Source: VGJW01 sp035285595
GTDB lineage: Bacteria; Cyanobacteriota; Sericytochromatia; S15B-MN24; VGJW01
DNA length: 37,915 bases
Assembly: GCA_035285595.1 (NCBI GenBank)
Contig: JAYKGV010000017.1
Coordinates: 1 to 37,915 of the forward strand
Direction: 5' to 3'
This document shows, in pieces, positions 22,862 through 30,955 of this stretch; the first letter of the stretch is position 1, and each line of letters starts with the position of its first letter. A model generated the notes under the pieces. That model was not told the origin of the DNA and searched no databases. It saw nothing but the letters and a program-made list of their open reading frames with translations. The position numbers were made by a program, and so were the translations under genes.

Positions 22862-23798
22862 CAGGCAACAGTCTCAGCAGCCTCATGGCATTGCCGCCGA
22901 GCACAGCTTGGCGAGCGCTGCCGTGCGGCAGGGCCTGCCTGACGTGTGCCAAGGCGTAGCGGGCCTTAAGGAGTGGCCAGTCAGATCCGAAGAGAACGCG
23001 CTCTTCTCCAAGCTGCTTGACGGCCTTGCGTATCGTCCCCGGGTCTTGCCAGCTGGTTTCCACGTGCACCCATGGTCGTTTCCGCGCGATGGCCAGGACC
23101 TCTTCTGCCTGATCCCAGCCGATATGGGCGAGGATGATGGGTTGTCGGCGCCATGCATCCAGCAGAGGTGCGAGCAGGCGGGAGTTCTCCCAGCCCCCCG
23201 TCCGGAAGGGGAAGGTTCCGGTGTGGATCGTGACGGGCAAGACATGCTGTTCGGCCAGTGCCATCAACCTGCCGACCCTGGGGTCCAAGGGGTGGATGAC
23301 CTGAAGCGACGGATGCAGCTTGAGGCCGTGGATGGGGAACTCGGCCATCAGGCTGTGCAGCCTGGAGACAGGGTCCGGATGATAGGGATCGATCCCCACC
23401 GACAGACTGAATCGGTCAGGCCAAGGAGCGATGAGCCGAGCCACGGGTTCGGTCTTGAAGTAGGGCTCGATCGTGTGGACCCAGGCATGAGAGATCCCCT
23501 CGTGGTCCATGTCGGAAAGCAGTTCGTGGATTCCCAGGCGCTGGAAGATGGCCTGGACCTGAGGCCAGCCGAGTTCGCTCATCGCTCGGGAGAAGGCTTG
23601 GGGCCAGCCGTGACGCCCCCAGGAGGCCAGGCGGTCGAGAATAGGATGAGCAAGAGGCTCGGTCCACGTCAGGACCTTGGCCAGAAGCTGGTCCCACGGT
23701 TGTTCCGCAAATCGCTCCAGCAGCAGCCTTGCTCCTGCAGGTCCCGCCAGATGCACGTGGGCATCAATCACGTGCTCTGTCTCTGTCATCTTCACCAT
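22839..23798 (-). CDS. amidohydrolase family 2 (TIM-barrel) protein
   Basis: This is a metal-dependent hydrolase or decarboxylase of the ACMSD/amidohydrolase-2 type; the substrate is unknown. The 319-residue protein has the N-terminal metal motif HVIDAHVHL, GLKLHPSLQ, VTIHTGT, ILAHIGW and the C-terminal FGSDWPL carrying the conserved Asp, so the active site looks complete. The start may be ATG 23798 or ATG 23789, both giving the same domain. It lies downstream of the ffh-rpsP-khpA terminator and is probably transcribed on its own. Confidence 0.85.
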   Translation of the reverse strand: MVKMTETEHVIDAHVHLAGPAGARLLLERFAEQPWDQLLAKVLTWTEPLAHPILDRLASWGRHGWPQAFSRAMSELGWPQVQAIFQRLGIHELLSDMDHEGISHAWVHTIEPYFKTEPVARLIAPWPDRFSLSVGIDPYHPDPVSRLHSLMAEFPIHGLKLHPSLQVIHPLDPRVGRLMALAEQHVLPVTIHTGTFPFRTGGWENSRLLAPLLDAWRRQPIILAHIGWDQAEEVLAIARKRPWVHVETSWQDPGTIRKAVKQLGEERVLFGSDWPLLKARYALAHVRQALPHGSARQAVLGGNAMRLLRLLPVTDQRSE

Positions 23799-23805
23799 GA
23801 CAGCC

Positions 23806-23835
23806 AAAACCCCCGACCTTGGGAAAGGTCAGGGG
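23806..23835 (-). terminator. intrinsic terminator after khpA
   Basis: On the minus strand CCCC, a bulge, then GACCTT pair with AAGGTC and GGGG around a short loop (23835-23811), followed by GTTTT. This is a typical intrinsic terminator 43 bases after the khpA stop. Confidence 0.75.
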
Positions 23836-23878
23836 TGACGAGAATCGTCGCCAAGCATCTGGCCAAAGGCCTGAAAAT

Positions 23879-24127
23879 TCAGACGATGGCTTCTTCGAGC
23901 TCGATGGATACCTGCTGGCCCCCGCGTTGGGCGGCGGCTTTCACGAGCTGCCTGAGCGCGGCGATGGTTCTTCCCGACCGACCGATGACCCGACCGACAT
24001 CGCCGGGAGCCACCGTGACCAACAACTGCAGCACACCACGCTCATGGCCGAGAGTGATGCGTACTTCTTCCGGATGGTCCACCAGCGGCGTCAGCAGGTG
24101 GAGCAACAGGGCCTCGTAGGGATCCAC
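23879..24127 (-). CDS. khpA: KH-domain RNA-binding protein
   Basis: This is a small single KH-domain protein (82 residues) of the KhpA/YlqC type, which binds RNA and in Gram-positives pairs with KhpB. The GxxG loop is in GRVIGRSGRTIAALRQL, preceded by VTVAPGDV. The start is the GTG at 24127 with AAGG 8 bases upstream; an earlier in-frame start would lie inside rpsP. The order ffh-rpsP-khpA is conserved in many bacteria. Confidence 0.9.
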   Translation of the reverse strand: MDPYEALLLHLLTPLVDHPEEVRITLGHERGVLQLLVTVAPGDVGRVIGRSGRTIAALRQLVKAAAQRGGQQVSIELEEAIV

Positions 24128-24137
24128 GGGACTGCCT

Positions 24138-24425
24138 TCAGACGGCCTTGGCTGCCTTGGCCTCTGCCTTGGCCTTCTCGAAAGCTTCAAGTGTGCCGGC
24201 ACGGCCCAGAAGCGTACGGACGGTCTCGGAAGGCTGGGCTCCGTTCAGCAACCAGCGTACGGCGTCCTCTTCCTTGACCCGCAGTTCCACCGGCTCGCGC
24301 TGGGGATCGTAGTAGCCAACCTCGGCCAGCACGCGGCCGTCACGACGTGTCCGGGAATCGACGACGACCAGGCGGTACTTGGCGTGCTTGGTTGCACCCA
24401 TGCGCTTGAGGCGAATCTTGACCAT
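24138..24425 (-). CDS. rpsP: 30S ribosomal protein S16
   Basis: This small-subunit protein is needed for 30S assembly. The 95-residue protein starts MVKIRLKRMGATKHAKYRLV, and GYYDPQREP and DAVRWLLNGAQPSETVRTLL confirm the family. The C-terminal tail is Ala/Lys-rich. The ATG at 24425 has an excellent Shine-Dalgarno sequence (GGAGG, 5 bases upstream). It lies 32 bases after ffh and 10 bases before khpA. Confidence 0.97.
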   Translation of the reverse strand: MVKIRLKRMGATKHAKYRLVVVDSRTRRDGRVLAEVGYYDPQREPVELRVKEEDAVRWLLNGAQPSETVRTLLGRAGTLEAFEKAKAEAKAAKAV

Positions 24426-24457
24426 GCGATCCTCCGGTAGGATTTGGATCCGTAAAT

Positions 24458-25843
24458 TCAACGAGGGGGGAAAGGGAAACCAGGAAGGCCGGGAAACTTG
24501 CCCGGGGGCCCGAAGGGCAGGCGGCGCTTGCCACCCATGCGCTTCTGCAGGCCTGAGAATTGCTTCATCATCTGCCGCATCTGGGCGAAGTCCTTAAGGA
24601 GTCGGTTGACTTCTTGAACAGACGTGCCAGAGCCGCGCGCGATCCGAATCTTGCGCGACCCTTGAATGATATCAGGATTTCGCCGCTCGGAGGGAGTCAT
24701 CGAGCTCAGGATGACTTCGATCTTGCGTAATTGTTGCTCGCCCTGTGCGAAGCCCTCGCTTCCCATGGCCTGGCTGAGCCCGGGGATTGGCAACATCTTG
24801 AAGATGCTCTCGAGGGAACCGAGGCTGCGAATTTGACGCAACTGCACCGCAAAGTCCTCCAGATCGAACTCTGCCTTGCGTAGCTTCTGCTCAAGCTTGC
24901 GTGCATCCTCCTCGGTGACAGTCTCTTGGACTTTCTCGATGAGCGTCAGCACATCGCCCATGCCGAGGATTCGGGTCGCCACGCGATCCGGATGAAAAGG
25001 CTCCAGAGCATCCACCTTTTCGCCCATGCCGGCGAACTTGACTGGACAGCCGGTGATGACCTTGGCCGACAGCGCCGCCCCGCCCCGGGTGTCACCATCG
25101 AGCTTGGTCAGGACGAGGCCGGTCAGACCCATCGCCGCATGAAAGGCCTCTGCCGTCCGCACCGCATCCTGGCCCATCATCGCGTCCACGACAAGCAGGG
25201 TTTCTTCAGGCTTGAGCGCCTCGCGGAAGGCGCGGGCCTCATCCATCATCGTCTCGTCGATCGCAAGGCGTCCGGCCGTGTCTACCAGCAGCAGGTCGTG
25301 TCCTTCCGCCTTGGCTTGTTCCCTCGCCCGCAGCGCGATGGGCACCGGGTCGCGTGCCTCGGGATCGAGGACGACCGGCACACCGATCTGGCGCCCCAGG
25401 ACCTCCAGTTGCTTTGCGGCCGCCGGGCGATAGGTGTCGCAAGCGGCGAGCAGCGGACGCCGGCCTTGACGCTTGAGATGCAGCGCAAGTTTGGCGGCGG
25501 TGGTCGTCTTGCCTGAGCCCTGCAGGCCCACCAGCAGGATCACCGTGGGCTTGCCGCCCATGGCCAAGGGAGCACGCTCACCGCCGAGCAGCCGCAGCAG
25601 TTCGTCGTGCACCGCCTTGATGAAATGCTGCGAAGGGTTAAGGCCGGGAGCCACCTCTTGCCCAACCACCTGATCCCGGACCCGTTGAACGAGGTCCTTG
25701 ACGACAGGCAAGGCGACGTCCGCCTCCAGCAGTGCCCGACGCACTTCCCTCAGGGCTTCCGAGACGTGCTCCTCGGTCAGCGTGCCCTTGCGGCCGAGGG
25801 AACGGAACAGGGATTGTAGCTTCTCGCTTAGCGCATCAAACAT
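24458..25843 (-). CDS. ffh: signal recognition particle protein Ffh
   Basis: This GTPase binds signal sequences together with SRP RNA and targets ribosomes to the membrane. The 461-residue protein has the N domain (LTEEHVSEALREVRRALLEA), the G domain with VGLQGSGKTTTAAKLA, DTAGRLAIDE and TKLDGDTRGGAAL, and the methionine-rich M domain with MTPSERRNPDIIQGSRKIRIA. It ends in a Gly/Pro/Phe-rich tail. The ATG at 25843 gives the standard N terminus; earlier in-frame starts would add about 110 residues of unrelated sequence. It is the first gene of ffh-rpsP-khpA. Confidence 0.97.
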   Translation of the reverse strand: MFDALSEKLQSLFRSLGRKGTLTEEHVSEALREVRRALLEADVALPVVKDLVQRVRDQVVGQEVAPGLNPSQHFIKAVHDELLRLLGGERAPLAMGGKPTVILLVGLQGSGKTTTAAKLALHLKRQGRRPLLAACDTYRPAAAKQLEVLGRQIGVPVVLDPEARDPVPIALRAREQAKAEGHDLLLVDTAGRLAIDETMMDEARAFREALKPEETLLVVDAMMGQDAVRTAEAFHAAMGLTGLVLTKLDGDTRGGAALSAKVITGCPVKFAGMGEKVDALEPFHPDRVATRILGMGDVLTLIEKVQETVTEEDARKLEQKLRKAEFDLEDFAVQLRQIRSLGSLESIFKMLPIPGLSQAMGSEGFAQGEQQLRKIEVILSSMTPSERRNPDIIQGSRKIRIARGSGTSVQEVNRLLKDFAQMRQMMKQFSGLQKRMGGKRRLPFGPPGKFPGLPGFPFPPR

Positions 25844-25931
25844 GGCAGGAACCCCATGGTCAACCTCTGGGAAAGGTGAGTCAAGGAGGGGCCCGGATTC
25901 CGGTTGCAGACTCCGGGGTTGGGTGCCGTCC

Positions 25932-26909
25932 TCATTCTTCCTCGTCCGAGGACGGCCGCGCCTCGCCTTCCGCGAGCAGCAGGATGGCTCTGAGCGTGCC
26001 GGCCGTGACTTCGAGGCTACGTGCGCTATGGTCCAGCAGATCCTCCCAGCCCTCGGTCCGGGGGCCGGGCCGCAGCTCCTTCGCGGAGCCGGGCACAAAG
26101 GCCTTGCGGTTGCGAAGTCTCTTCGGTGCCCAGACGAGGACCTTGCCCCAGAGCTCCTCTCCACGCCCCGAGGCATAGAGGGCCAAGGCCCGGGTGGCCG
26201 TTGCCGCGTCGTCGAACCTGAGCTTGGGTGCGGTGCGGATGGCCTTGAGAAGCGGGCCGCGATCCACCTTGAGTTCAGTTTGCAACTCCAGCCTGATGGC
26301 CCGTTCGTAGGCAGAGATCAAGTTGTCCTGCAAGGTCGCATAACGATCGCGCCTGAACTTGAGATCGGGCAACATCCCGAGGGGCATGGGCACCGTACGG
26401 AGTGGTTCACCCAGTGCCGACACGAAAGCCAGGCTGCGCGCCAGATGGCGGAAGCCCCAGTAGATCTCGCCTCGAGCAAAGGCGCCGCGTGCGGCCTGCC
26501 GGTGGCGAGCCGCTTCGGCGGGGGCACTTCCAAGCCGGATGACACCCCCGACCAGATGCCTGTAGCCCTGGTTCCAGCCTGCTGGCCCGCCGAACCAGTC
26601 CGCGAGGGGACCGCCGGTTGCCGGCATCGGGGCGGGCCACGTCGGCTCCTCGATGTAGGTGGCCAATATCTCTCGAGCCGAAGTGACCTCGCCCGGCAGT
26701 CGATCGACGAACAGGGGGGGAGGGTCGGGTGCATCCATCGGCCTGGAGGGAACCTGGATGCGAACGTGGCGATCCAACCAGCGCACCTCGCGCAGGACGC
26801 CGCGCAGGATCAGATCGTCACGCTCCCACGCCACGGCAGGCGGCGCTGTGACAAGCAGGGCCGCCACGGTCGCGATGGCGTGCGAGGTTCCCGCTTTCAA
26901 CCGACGCAT
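25932..26909 (-). CDS. exported protein resembling a metal-less phospholipase C/P1 nuclease
   Basis: The function is unknown. The 325-residue protein has a clear signal peptide, with cleavage predicted after AVA (27) so that the mature protein begins with Trp28. An N-terminal Trp is a zinc ligand in zinc-dependent phospholipases C. The helical segment 153-171 (FRHLARSLAFVSALGEPLR) follows the family pattern HxxxDxxxxxH, but the three ligand positions are Ala161, Ala165 and Arg171. I infer the same fold with lost metal binding; a remote or unrelated helical protein is also possible. The C-terminal end is Glu-rich. The ATG at 26909 is chosen for the signal peptide; there is no clear ribosome-binding site. 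It is divergent from the lipoprotein at 26951, with only 41 bases between. Confidence 0.7.
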   Translation of the reverse strand: MRRLKAGTSHAIATVAALLVTAPPAVAWERDDLILRGVLREVRWLDRHVRIQVPSRPMDAPDPPPLFVDRLPGEVTSAREILATYIEEPTWPAPMPATGGPLADWFGGPAGWNQGYRHLVGGVIRLGSAPAEAARHRQAARGAFARGEIYWGFRHLARSLAFVSALGEPLRTVPMPLGMLPDLKFRRDRYATLQDNLISAYERAIRLELQTELKVDRGPLLKAIRTAPKLRFDDAATATRALALYASGRGEELWGKVLVWAPKRLRNRKAFVPGSAKELRPGPRTEGWEDLLDHSARSLEVTAGTLRAILLLAEGEARPSSDEEE

Positions 26910-26950
26910 CGAAGGGCAGGATAGCACGCACCGGGGGTACAACTCTTGTT

Positions 26951-27730
26951 GTGACTTCATCGATGCGTGCCGTACTTCCGGCCGTGACCACGCTTTGTGC
27001 CGTGAGCCTCGCGGGGTGTCCTCGGGGTGGCGTCTCCCTGCTCCAGGGAGCGTCGGCAACGCCCACGCCGATCGTGCGCGACCGGATCCTGCTGCCGCCC
27101 AATCGGGTCCCGCCCGAATCCAACATCTCGGGGGTCAATGGCACCTTCGGGATCCAGGGCCAGGTGCGGCGGGAGGGTCGGCTCAACCACCAAGACATCC
27201 GCGTCAGTCTGTTGCAGGGCATCGGTTTTTACGACACCTTCACCGACGATCAAGGAGGGTATCGTTTCGATGGCCTCAAGCTGGGCAGTTATCGCCTGCG
27301 TTTCCAGGCGGATGGTTACGATGCCAAGGAGATCGCGGTTGCCTTGGTCGAGGGCTCGGTGTCGCCTCCTGATCAGTTGTTGACTTCTCCGATCAAGGCG
27401 GTCGTGCTCCAGCCCGCCGTCGCGACCGTCTCGTTGCCTCCGCCGGACAACCTCCAACCGCTCCTGGACACCAGCGTCAGGTTCACCGTGTTGCTCCGAA
27501 AAGGTAATGGCGACATGGCCACCGCCTCGGCGGGAGATTTCGTCTGGACACCCTCGTATGTCCAAGATGGGGTATTCAGGGCCGATATCGATGCGGCCAC
27601 GGGTCCGGTGACCGTGGTCGCCACGCTTCCTAGCCTCAACATGCAGGGCATCGCGGATGTGAACGTCATCGAGCATCCGGGCGAAACCGAGTTGCAGATC
27701 CTCTCCTTGCCCACAGGGAGCAGGCGATGA
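26951..27730 (+). CDS. lipoprotein with carboxypeptidase-regulatory-like (Cna-B/SpaA-fold) domain
   Basis: This 259-residue lipoprotein has the lipobox SLAGC (Cys23). After a proline-rich linker comes a beta-sandwich of the carboxypeptidase regulatory-like type (about 65-130): GTFGIQGQVRREG, then SLLQGIGFYDTFTDDQGGY, RFDGLKLGSYRLRFQADGY. A second, less clear beta-rich region fills 150-259. Such domains are found in surface and adhesion proteins. The start may be GTG 26951 or ATG 26963; both give a signal peptide. The stop overlaps the start of the next lipoprotein gene (ATGA), so the two are translated together. Confidence 0.82.
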   Translation: MTSSMRAVLPAVTTLCAVSLAGCPRGGVSLLQGASATPTPIVRDRILLPPNRVPPESNISGVNGTFGIQGQVRREGRLNHQDIRVSLLQGIGFYDTFTDDQGGYRFDGLKLGSYRLRFQADGYDAKEIAVALVEGSVSPPDQLLTSPIKAVVLQPAVATVSLPPPDNLQPLLDTSVRFTVLLRKGNGDMATASAGDFVWTPSYVQDGVFRADIDAATGPVTVVATLPSLNMQGIADVNVIEHPGETELQILSLPTGSRR

Positions 27731-29973
27731 TGCGCAGAGCCTTACGTGGATGCGCTGTGTTGCTGGGCGCTTGGCTTGTCGCGTGTTCGGCCGTGGAGGT
27801 CCGCACCGGTCCGCAGGGGGCCATGCCCTCGGGCAACCGTACGTCTGAGGAGGCGGCCGCTCCTGTCTTGCCTGTGGTGGAGCTGGGTTCGGTTGCGGGA
27901 GGCGAGGAGGTCGAGGCCCGTGTGGCGTGGCCGAGGGAGATTGCCGCCATGTCTCCTCAGGTCGATCGCCTGGAAATCTACTTTCGTGATGCTCAGGGCC
28001 GCACGGCTCGTCCGCCCGTCGTGCTGACCCGGGGGCAAGCGGACTTCCGCGTGGTCTCGGTCCCTTCGGCCCGAGATGTCATGTGCAGGGTCTTCGGCTA
28101 TGCCGGCCTCCGCTTGGTGGCGGCTTGTGAGTGGCGTCTCCTGGATTGGCGCCGCAACGCCAGGGTGCGTCAGCAGATCGAACTTTTCAAGGCGTTCGGG
28201 GATAGTACCGCTTCAGTGTCCTATGCTCGGCCTGCCATCACCAAGGTCCTGCCGTCGCGAGGATATCCCGGGGAGACCGAGGTCTGGCTGGATGGCAAAC
28301 ACTTCGGCTCTCCCAGCGGTAATGGTGGTCTCGAGGTGCTTCCGTTCGACGGATCCGCCACGGTTTCGCTGGGGCCCGACGCCGTGGAGTGGGTGGACGA
28401 ACTGGACGGTACGTCTTCCATCCGTTTCAGGTTGCCCTATGGCATGCCTCGCGGACAGCTGCGGCTCCGCGTGAGTCGTCCCGGGAGCCGCCCCGACCTC
28501 TATGCGGATTTTCCCTCGCCGGGCTCCCCGGGCGATGCGTGGGCAGGAGGCATTCATATTCTTGGAATGCTTTCCCCCGAGTTGCCAGCCTTCGGCCAGA
28601 ACATTCAGGACGCTCTGGTACAGCCGGTGGCCGACGGCTGGGTCCTCGCTTACGTCGATCGCGACGGCACGGGGGGGGATCAACTGCGTGTGGCGAGATT
28701 GCGCCTCGAAGATCCCGACTCATCCGGTGGTCTCGTCCTGGTGGAGGATTTCCCCGTCAACCCCGGCGGGATACAGGGGCAGGCCGGCGGCACGAGTCGT
28801 AGCCGTCATCTCCTCGCGGGCTTGCACATGGTGGGGGATGTCGCGACCCTCTTGCTTCGCTCGGACAGTGTCGTTGACGAAACCGTGCTGCCCGGGACCT
28901 CCTTGTTGCGGCTCCTGCGCGTCCGCACGGGTGCTGGCAGTGGTCTCGACTCGGTGACCTTGGTGGACCAGGCCAAGCTGGCGACGACGCCTGTCGCCCC
29001 TCTTCTCGTCGGCCGTCCCGACGGACCGTGTCTCGTGGCTTGGATGGATACGCGGGACACGTCCGCGGGCCGTCCTCATCCACGCCTCTATGGCATGCCG
29101 TTCGGGGTGACGGGCAGACCCCTTGCGCAGGTTCCCTTCCCCATTCAGGCCATCAACGGGCCCGAGCAACTGGCTGAGAACTGGCCGACCTTGGCCCTTG
29201 CGGGAACTTGGGTGGGAACCCACGCACTGGTGGCGTGGACCCAGAAGAAAAGTGCGCGTCCCTCGGCCATCGTCCAGACGGTGGAGTTGGACGCCAACGG
29301 GGCTCGCTTGCGTTTCCCCCTGGATGTGCCCCCATTGTCGAATTCGATGCCTGTCGGTCGAGAGGTGCTCTCGACCGAGGAGATATACGGCCAGGCCATA
29401 GACCGCGAGATGGATCTCATTCAGGTGCTCGGTTCGGGTTCCGGTCGGCAAGTGCTCGTGATGGTGGGAATTCCCGTCCCCCTTGCCCAGACTCGGCAGC
29501 TGGCCTTCCGGCCCCTCGATGCCGAGGGGAGGCCTGTGGATGTCGTGGGCAGCCAACGGGTGCTGACCGTGGATGGTCGGGCAGATGCCTCTTGTGCGGA
29601 TGCCGATGTCCGCTTTCCTTGTGGTCCCGGCTGGCGAGACCGGTTGACGGGGACCTGGAATGGGCGGGATTTCATGACGGCTTGGGCTTTCTCGCAGGGC
29701 TCCGTGCGGCAGATTCGCGGCGCGAGGCTTGCCCCTACCGGACAGCGTGCCCTCGAAGAGCCCGAGACCCGGACCCGCGAGGAAATCCTTGATGCTCGAG
29801 CCAGCGGGACCATGTCCGAACTCAATTGGTTGCCGCGTTCGGGCGATTTGCGCCGGCCAAGTCTGGAGATTGCGGATCTGCCCGTCGTGTCGGCACGGGG
29901 ACCCGTGACATTGCTTGCCTGGCGTCGCACCGAGGGTAGCCGCCGTGTGCTGATGCTCAGGCTCTGGCGTTAG
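27727..29973 (+). CDS. large lipoprotein with TIG domain and propeller-like repeats
   Basis: The function is unknown. The 748-residue protein has a signal peptide with lipobox LVAC (Cys20). At about 168-255 lies an IPT/TIG-like domain (PAITKVLPSRGYPGETEVWL). From about 300 to the end I see about seven loose repeats with a hydrophobic strand ending in Ala-Trp or Ala-Tyr, then a variable loop, then a strand and Gly turn: WVLAYV (305), TLLLRS (374), LVAWMD (436), LVAWTQ (501), VLVMVG (576), FMTAWA (649) and TLLAWR (728). This suggests a beta-propeller. It is coupled to the preceding lipoprotein gene. A surface-binding role is likely, but the ligand is unknown. Confidence 0.78.
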   Translation: MMRRALRGCAVLLGAWLVACSAVEVRTGPQGAMPSGNRTSEEAAAPVLPVVELGSVAGGEEVEARVAWPREIAAMSPQVDRLEIYFRDAQGRTARPPVVLTRGQADFRVVSVPSARDVMCRVFGYAGLRLVAACEWRLLDWRRNARVRQQIELFKAFGDSTASVSYARPAITKVLPSRGYPGETEVWLDGKHFGSPSGNGGLEVLPFDGSATVSLGPDAVEWVDELDGTSSIRFRLPYGMPRGQLRLRVSRPGSRPDLYADFPSPGSPGDAWAGGIHILGMLSPELPAFGQNIQDALVQPVADGWVLAYVDRDGTGGDQLRVARLRLEDPDSSGGLVLVEDFPVNPGGIQGQAGGTSRSRHLLAGLHMVGDVATLLLRSDSVVDETVLPGTSLLRLLRVRTGAGSGLDSVTLVDQAKLATTPVAPLLVGRPDGPCLVAWMDTRDTSAGRPHPRLYGMPFGVTGRPLAQVPFPIQAINGPEQLAENWPTLALAGTWVGTHALVAWTQKKSARPSAIVQTVELDANGARLRFPLDVPPLSNSMPVGREVLSTEEIYGQAIDREMDLIQVLGSGSGRQVLVMVGIPVPLAQTRQLAFRPLDAEGRPVDVVGSQRVLTVDGRADASCADADVRFPCGPGWRDRLTGTWNGRDFMTAWAFSQGSVRQIRGARLAPTGQRALEEPETRTREEILDARASGTMSELNWLPRSGDLRRPSLEIADLPVVSARGPVTLLAWRRTEGSRRVLMLRLWR

Positions 29974-29983
29974 GTCGAGCGTC

Positions 29984-30955
29984 GTGGACATTACCCGTAG
30001 ACCCCTTCCCCCCTCCCCCCCACCCCTTCCGCCGCTCGCCGCCCCGTCCGTGCTGCCGCGAGCCGCGAGGCGACGCGGATCGCCAGGGGACTCCCGGTCG
30101 CAGGTTTCCCCCGAGGTCCTCGAGGACGCCCTGAACGGGACCCGGGAGGCCCTGCGCCGGGCCGTGACCGAAGGGCTGGATGCACCGCAGTTGACCAGAT
30201 TGGCTCACGAGACGGCATGGCGCCGCGTGCGCCTCGGGGCCACCGCAGCCCTGCCCGCAGAGCAGGCCGACGCCGCGATGGCCGTGGCCTCCCTGGCTCT
30301 TCTCAGGCCCCCGGAGGTGGCCAAGTTGGCGCAGGTCGATGCGGGATCCACCCGCGTGCTGGTACATCTGGCCAGACTTACCGCTGGCCAGGATCCAGAT
30401 CACCCCAGGCTTGCCGTGGACGCCACCGCTTCGGGTGGTAGCCTCGATCCCCTGTTCGCAGACGGCTCGCAACACCAAGCCTTCCATATGGCGTTTTTCA
30501 CGGCAGCAGGATATGTCGCGGCCGGTGATCCGGTGCTGACGACCAAGGCTCTCGGCGCCGCCTTTCTTCACGAGACCCTGCTGGATGAGGGAGTGCGACG
30601 GCACGTCGCAGCGGGTGCAGGAAGCGGGGCCTCCCGGGAGGACTGGTTGTCATCGGCTTTCGGCATCTTGGCGGGCCAGCGATTGCGGGCGCTGCGTGAC
30701 GAGGGGAGAGGTGAGTTGATGGCCACGGTATTGTCCGGTGCCATGGTTCGTACCCCTTCGCTGTTGCCTAGACGCCTCCCCGAGCAAGATCACGCGGAGG
30801 CCATGAGCCAGATCCGTGCCCTCCGGCGTCAACGCGAGGCTTGGTTGCCTCTTGCCGATCACCCTGCGGTACGTGGTCTTGTGGGACCGGACAGCGCGAC
30901 CATGAGGACCGTGGTGCGCATGTTCGGTCTCAGCCCCGTTTCCCCAAGACCTTGA
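29984..30955 (+). CDS. hypothetical protein, helical
   Basis: I do not recognise this 323-residue protein. It begins with a proline-rich stretch without a signal peptide (PPSPPPLPPL near residue 10). A helical central part follows, then a conserved-looking segment HQAFHMAFFTAAGYVAAG (about 163-180), FLHETLLDEG and DWLSSAFGILAGQRL. The spaced His, His-Glu and Asp, with a late Gly-Gly helix, recall small bacterial proteins with an HxxH-HE-D arrangement, but I cannot name a family. The GTG at 29984 lies 10 bases after the previous stop, with AGGTCGAG just upstream, so it may belong to the lipoprotein operon. The end overlaps the convergent glycosyltransferase gene by 26 bases. Confidence 0.65.
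   Translation: MDITRRPLPPSPPPLPPLAAPSVLPRAARRRGSPGDSRSQVSPEVLEDALNGTREALRRAVTEGLDAPQLTRLAHETAWRRVRLGATAALPAEQADAAMAVASLALLRPPEVAKLAQVDAGSTRVLVHLARLTAGQDPDHPRLAVDATASGGSLDPLFADGSQHQAFHMAFFTAAGYVAAGDPVLTTKALGAAFLHETLLDEGVRRHVAAGAGSGASREDWLSSAFGILAGQRLRALRDEGRGELMATVLSGAMVRTPSLLPRRLPEQDHAEAMSQIRALRRQREAWLPLADHPAVRGLVGPDSATMRTVVRMFGLSPVSPRP

Noticed and set aside
22749..24119. A 456-codon plus-strand frame across the amidohydrolase and khpA
   Set aside because: It crosses two minus-strand genes and an intrinsic terminator; the translation has no coherent domain.
28720..29991. A 423-codon minus-strand frame opposite the TIG/propeller lipoprotein
   Set aside because: The plus-strand protein has a signal peptide, lipobox and repeats; the minus frame has low-complexity Arg/Gly/His-rich composition and no ribosome-binding site.
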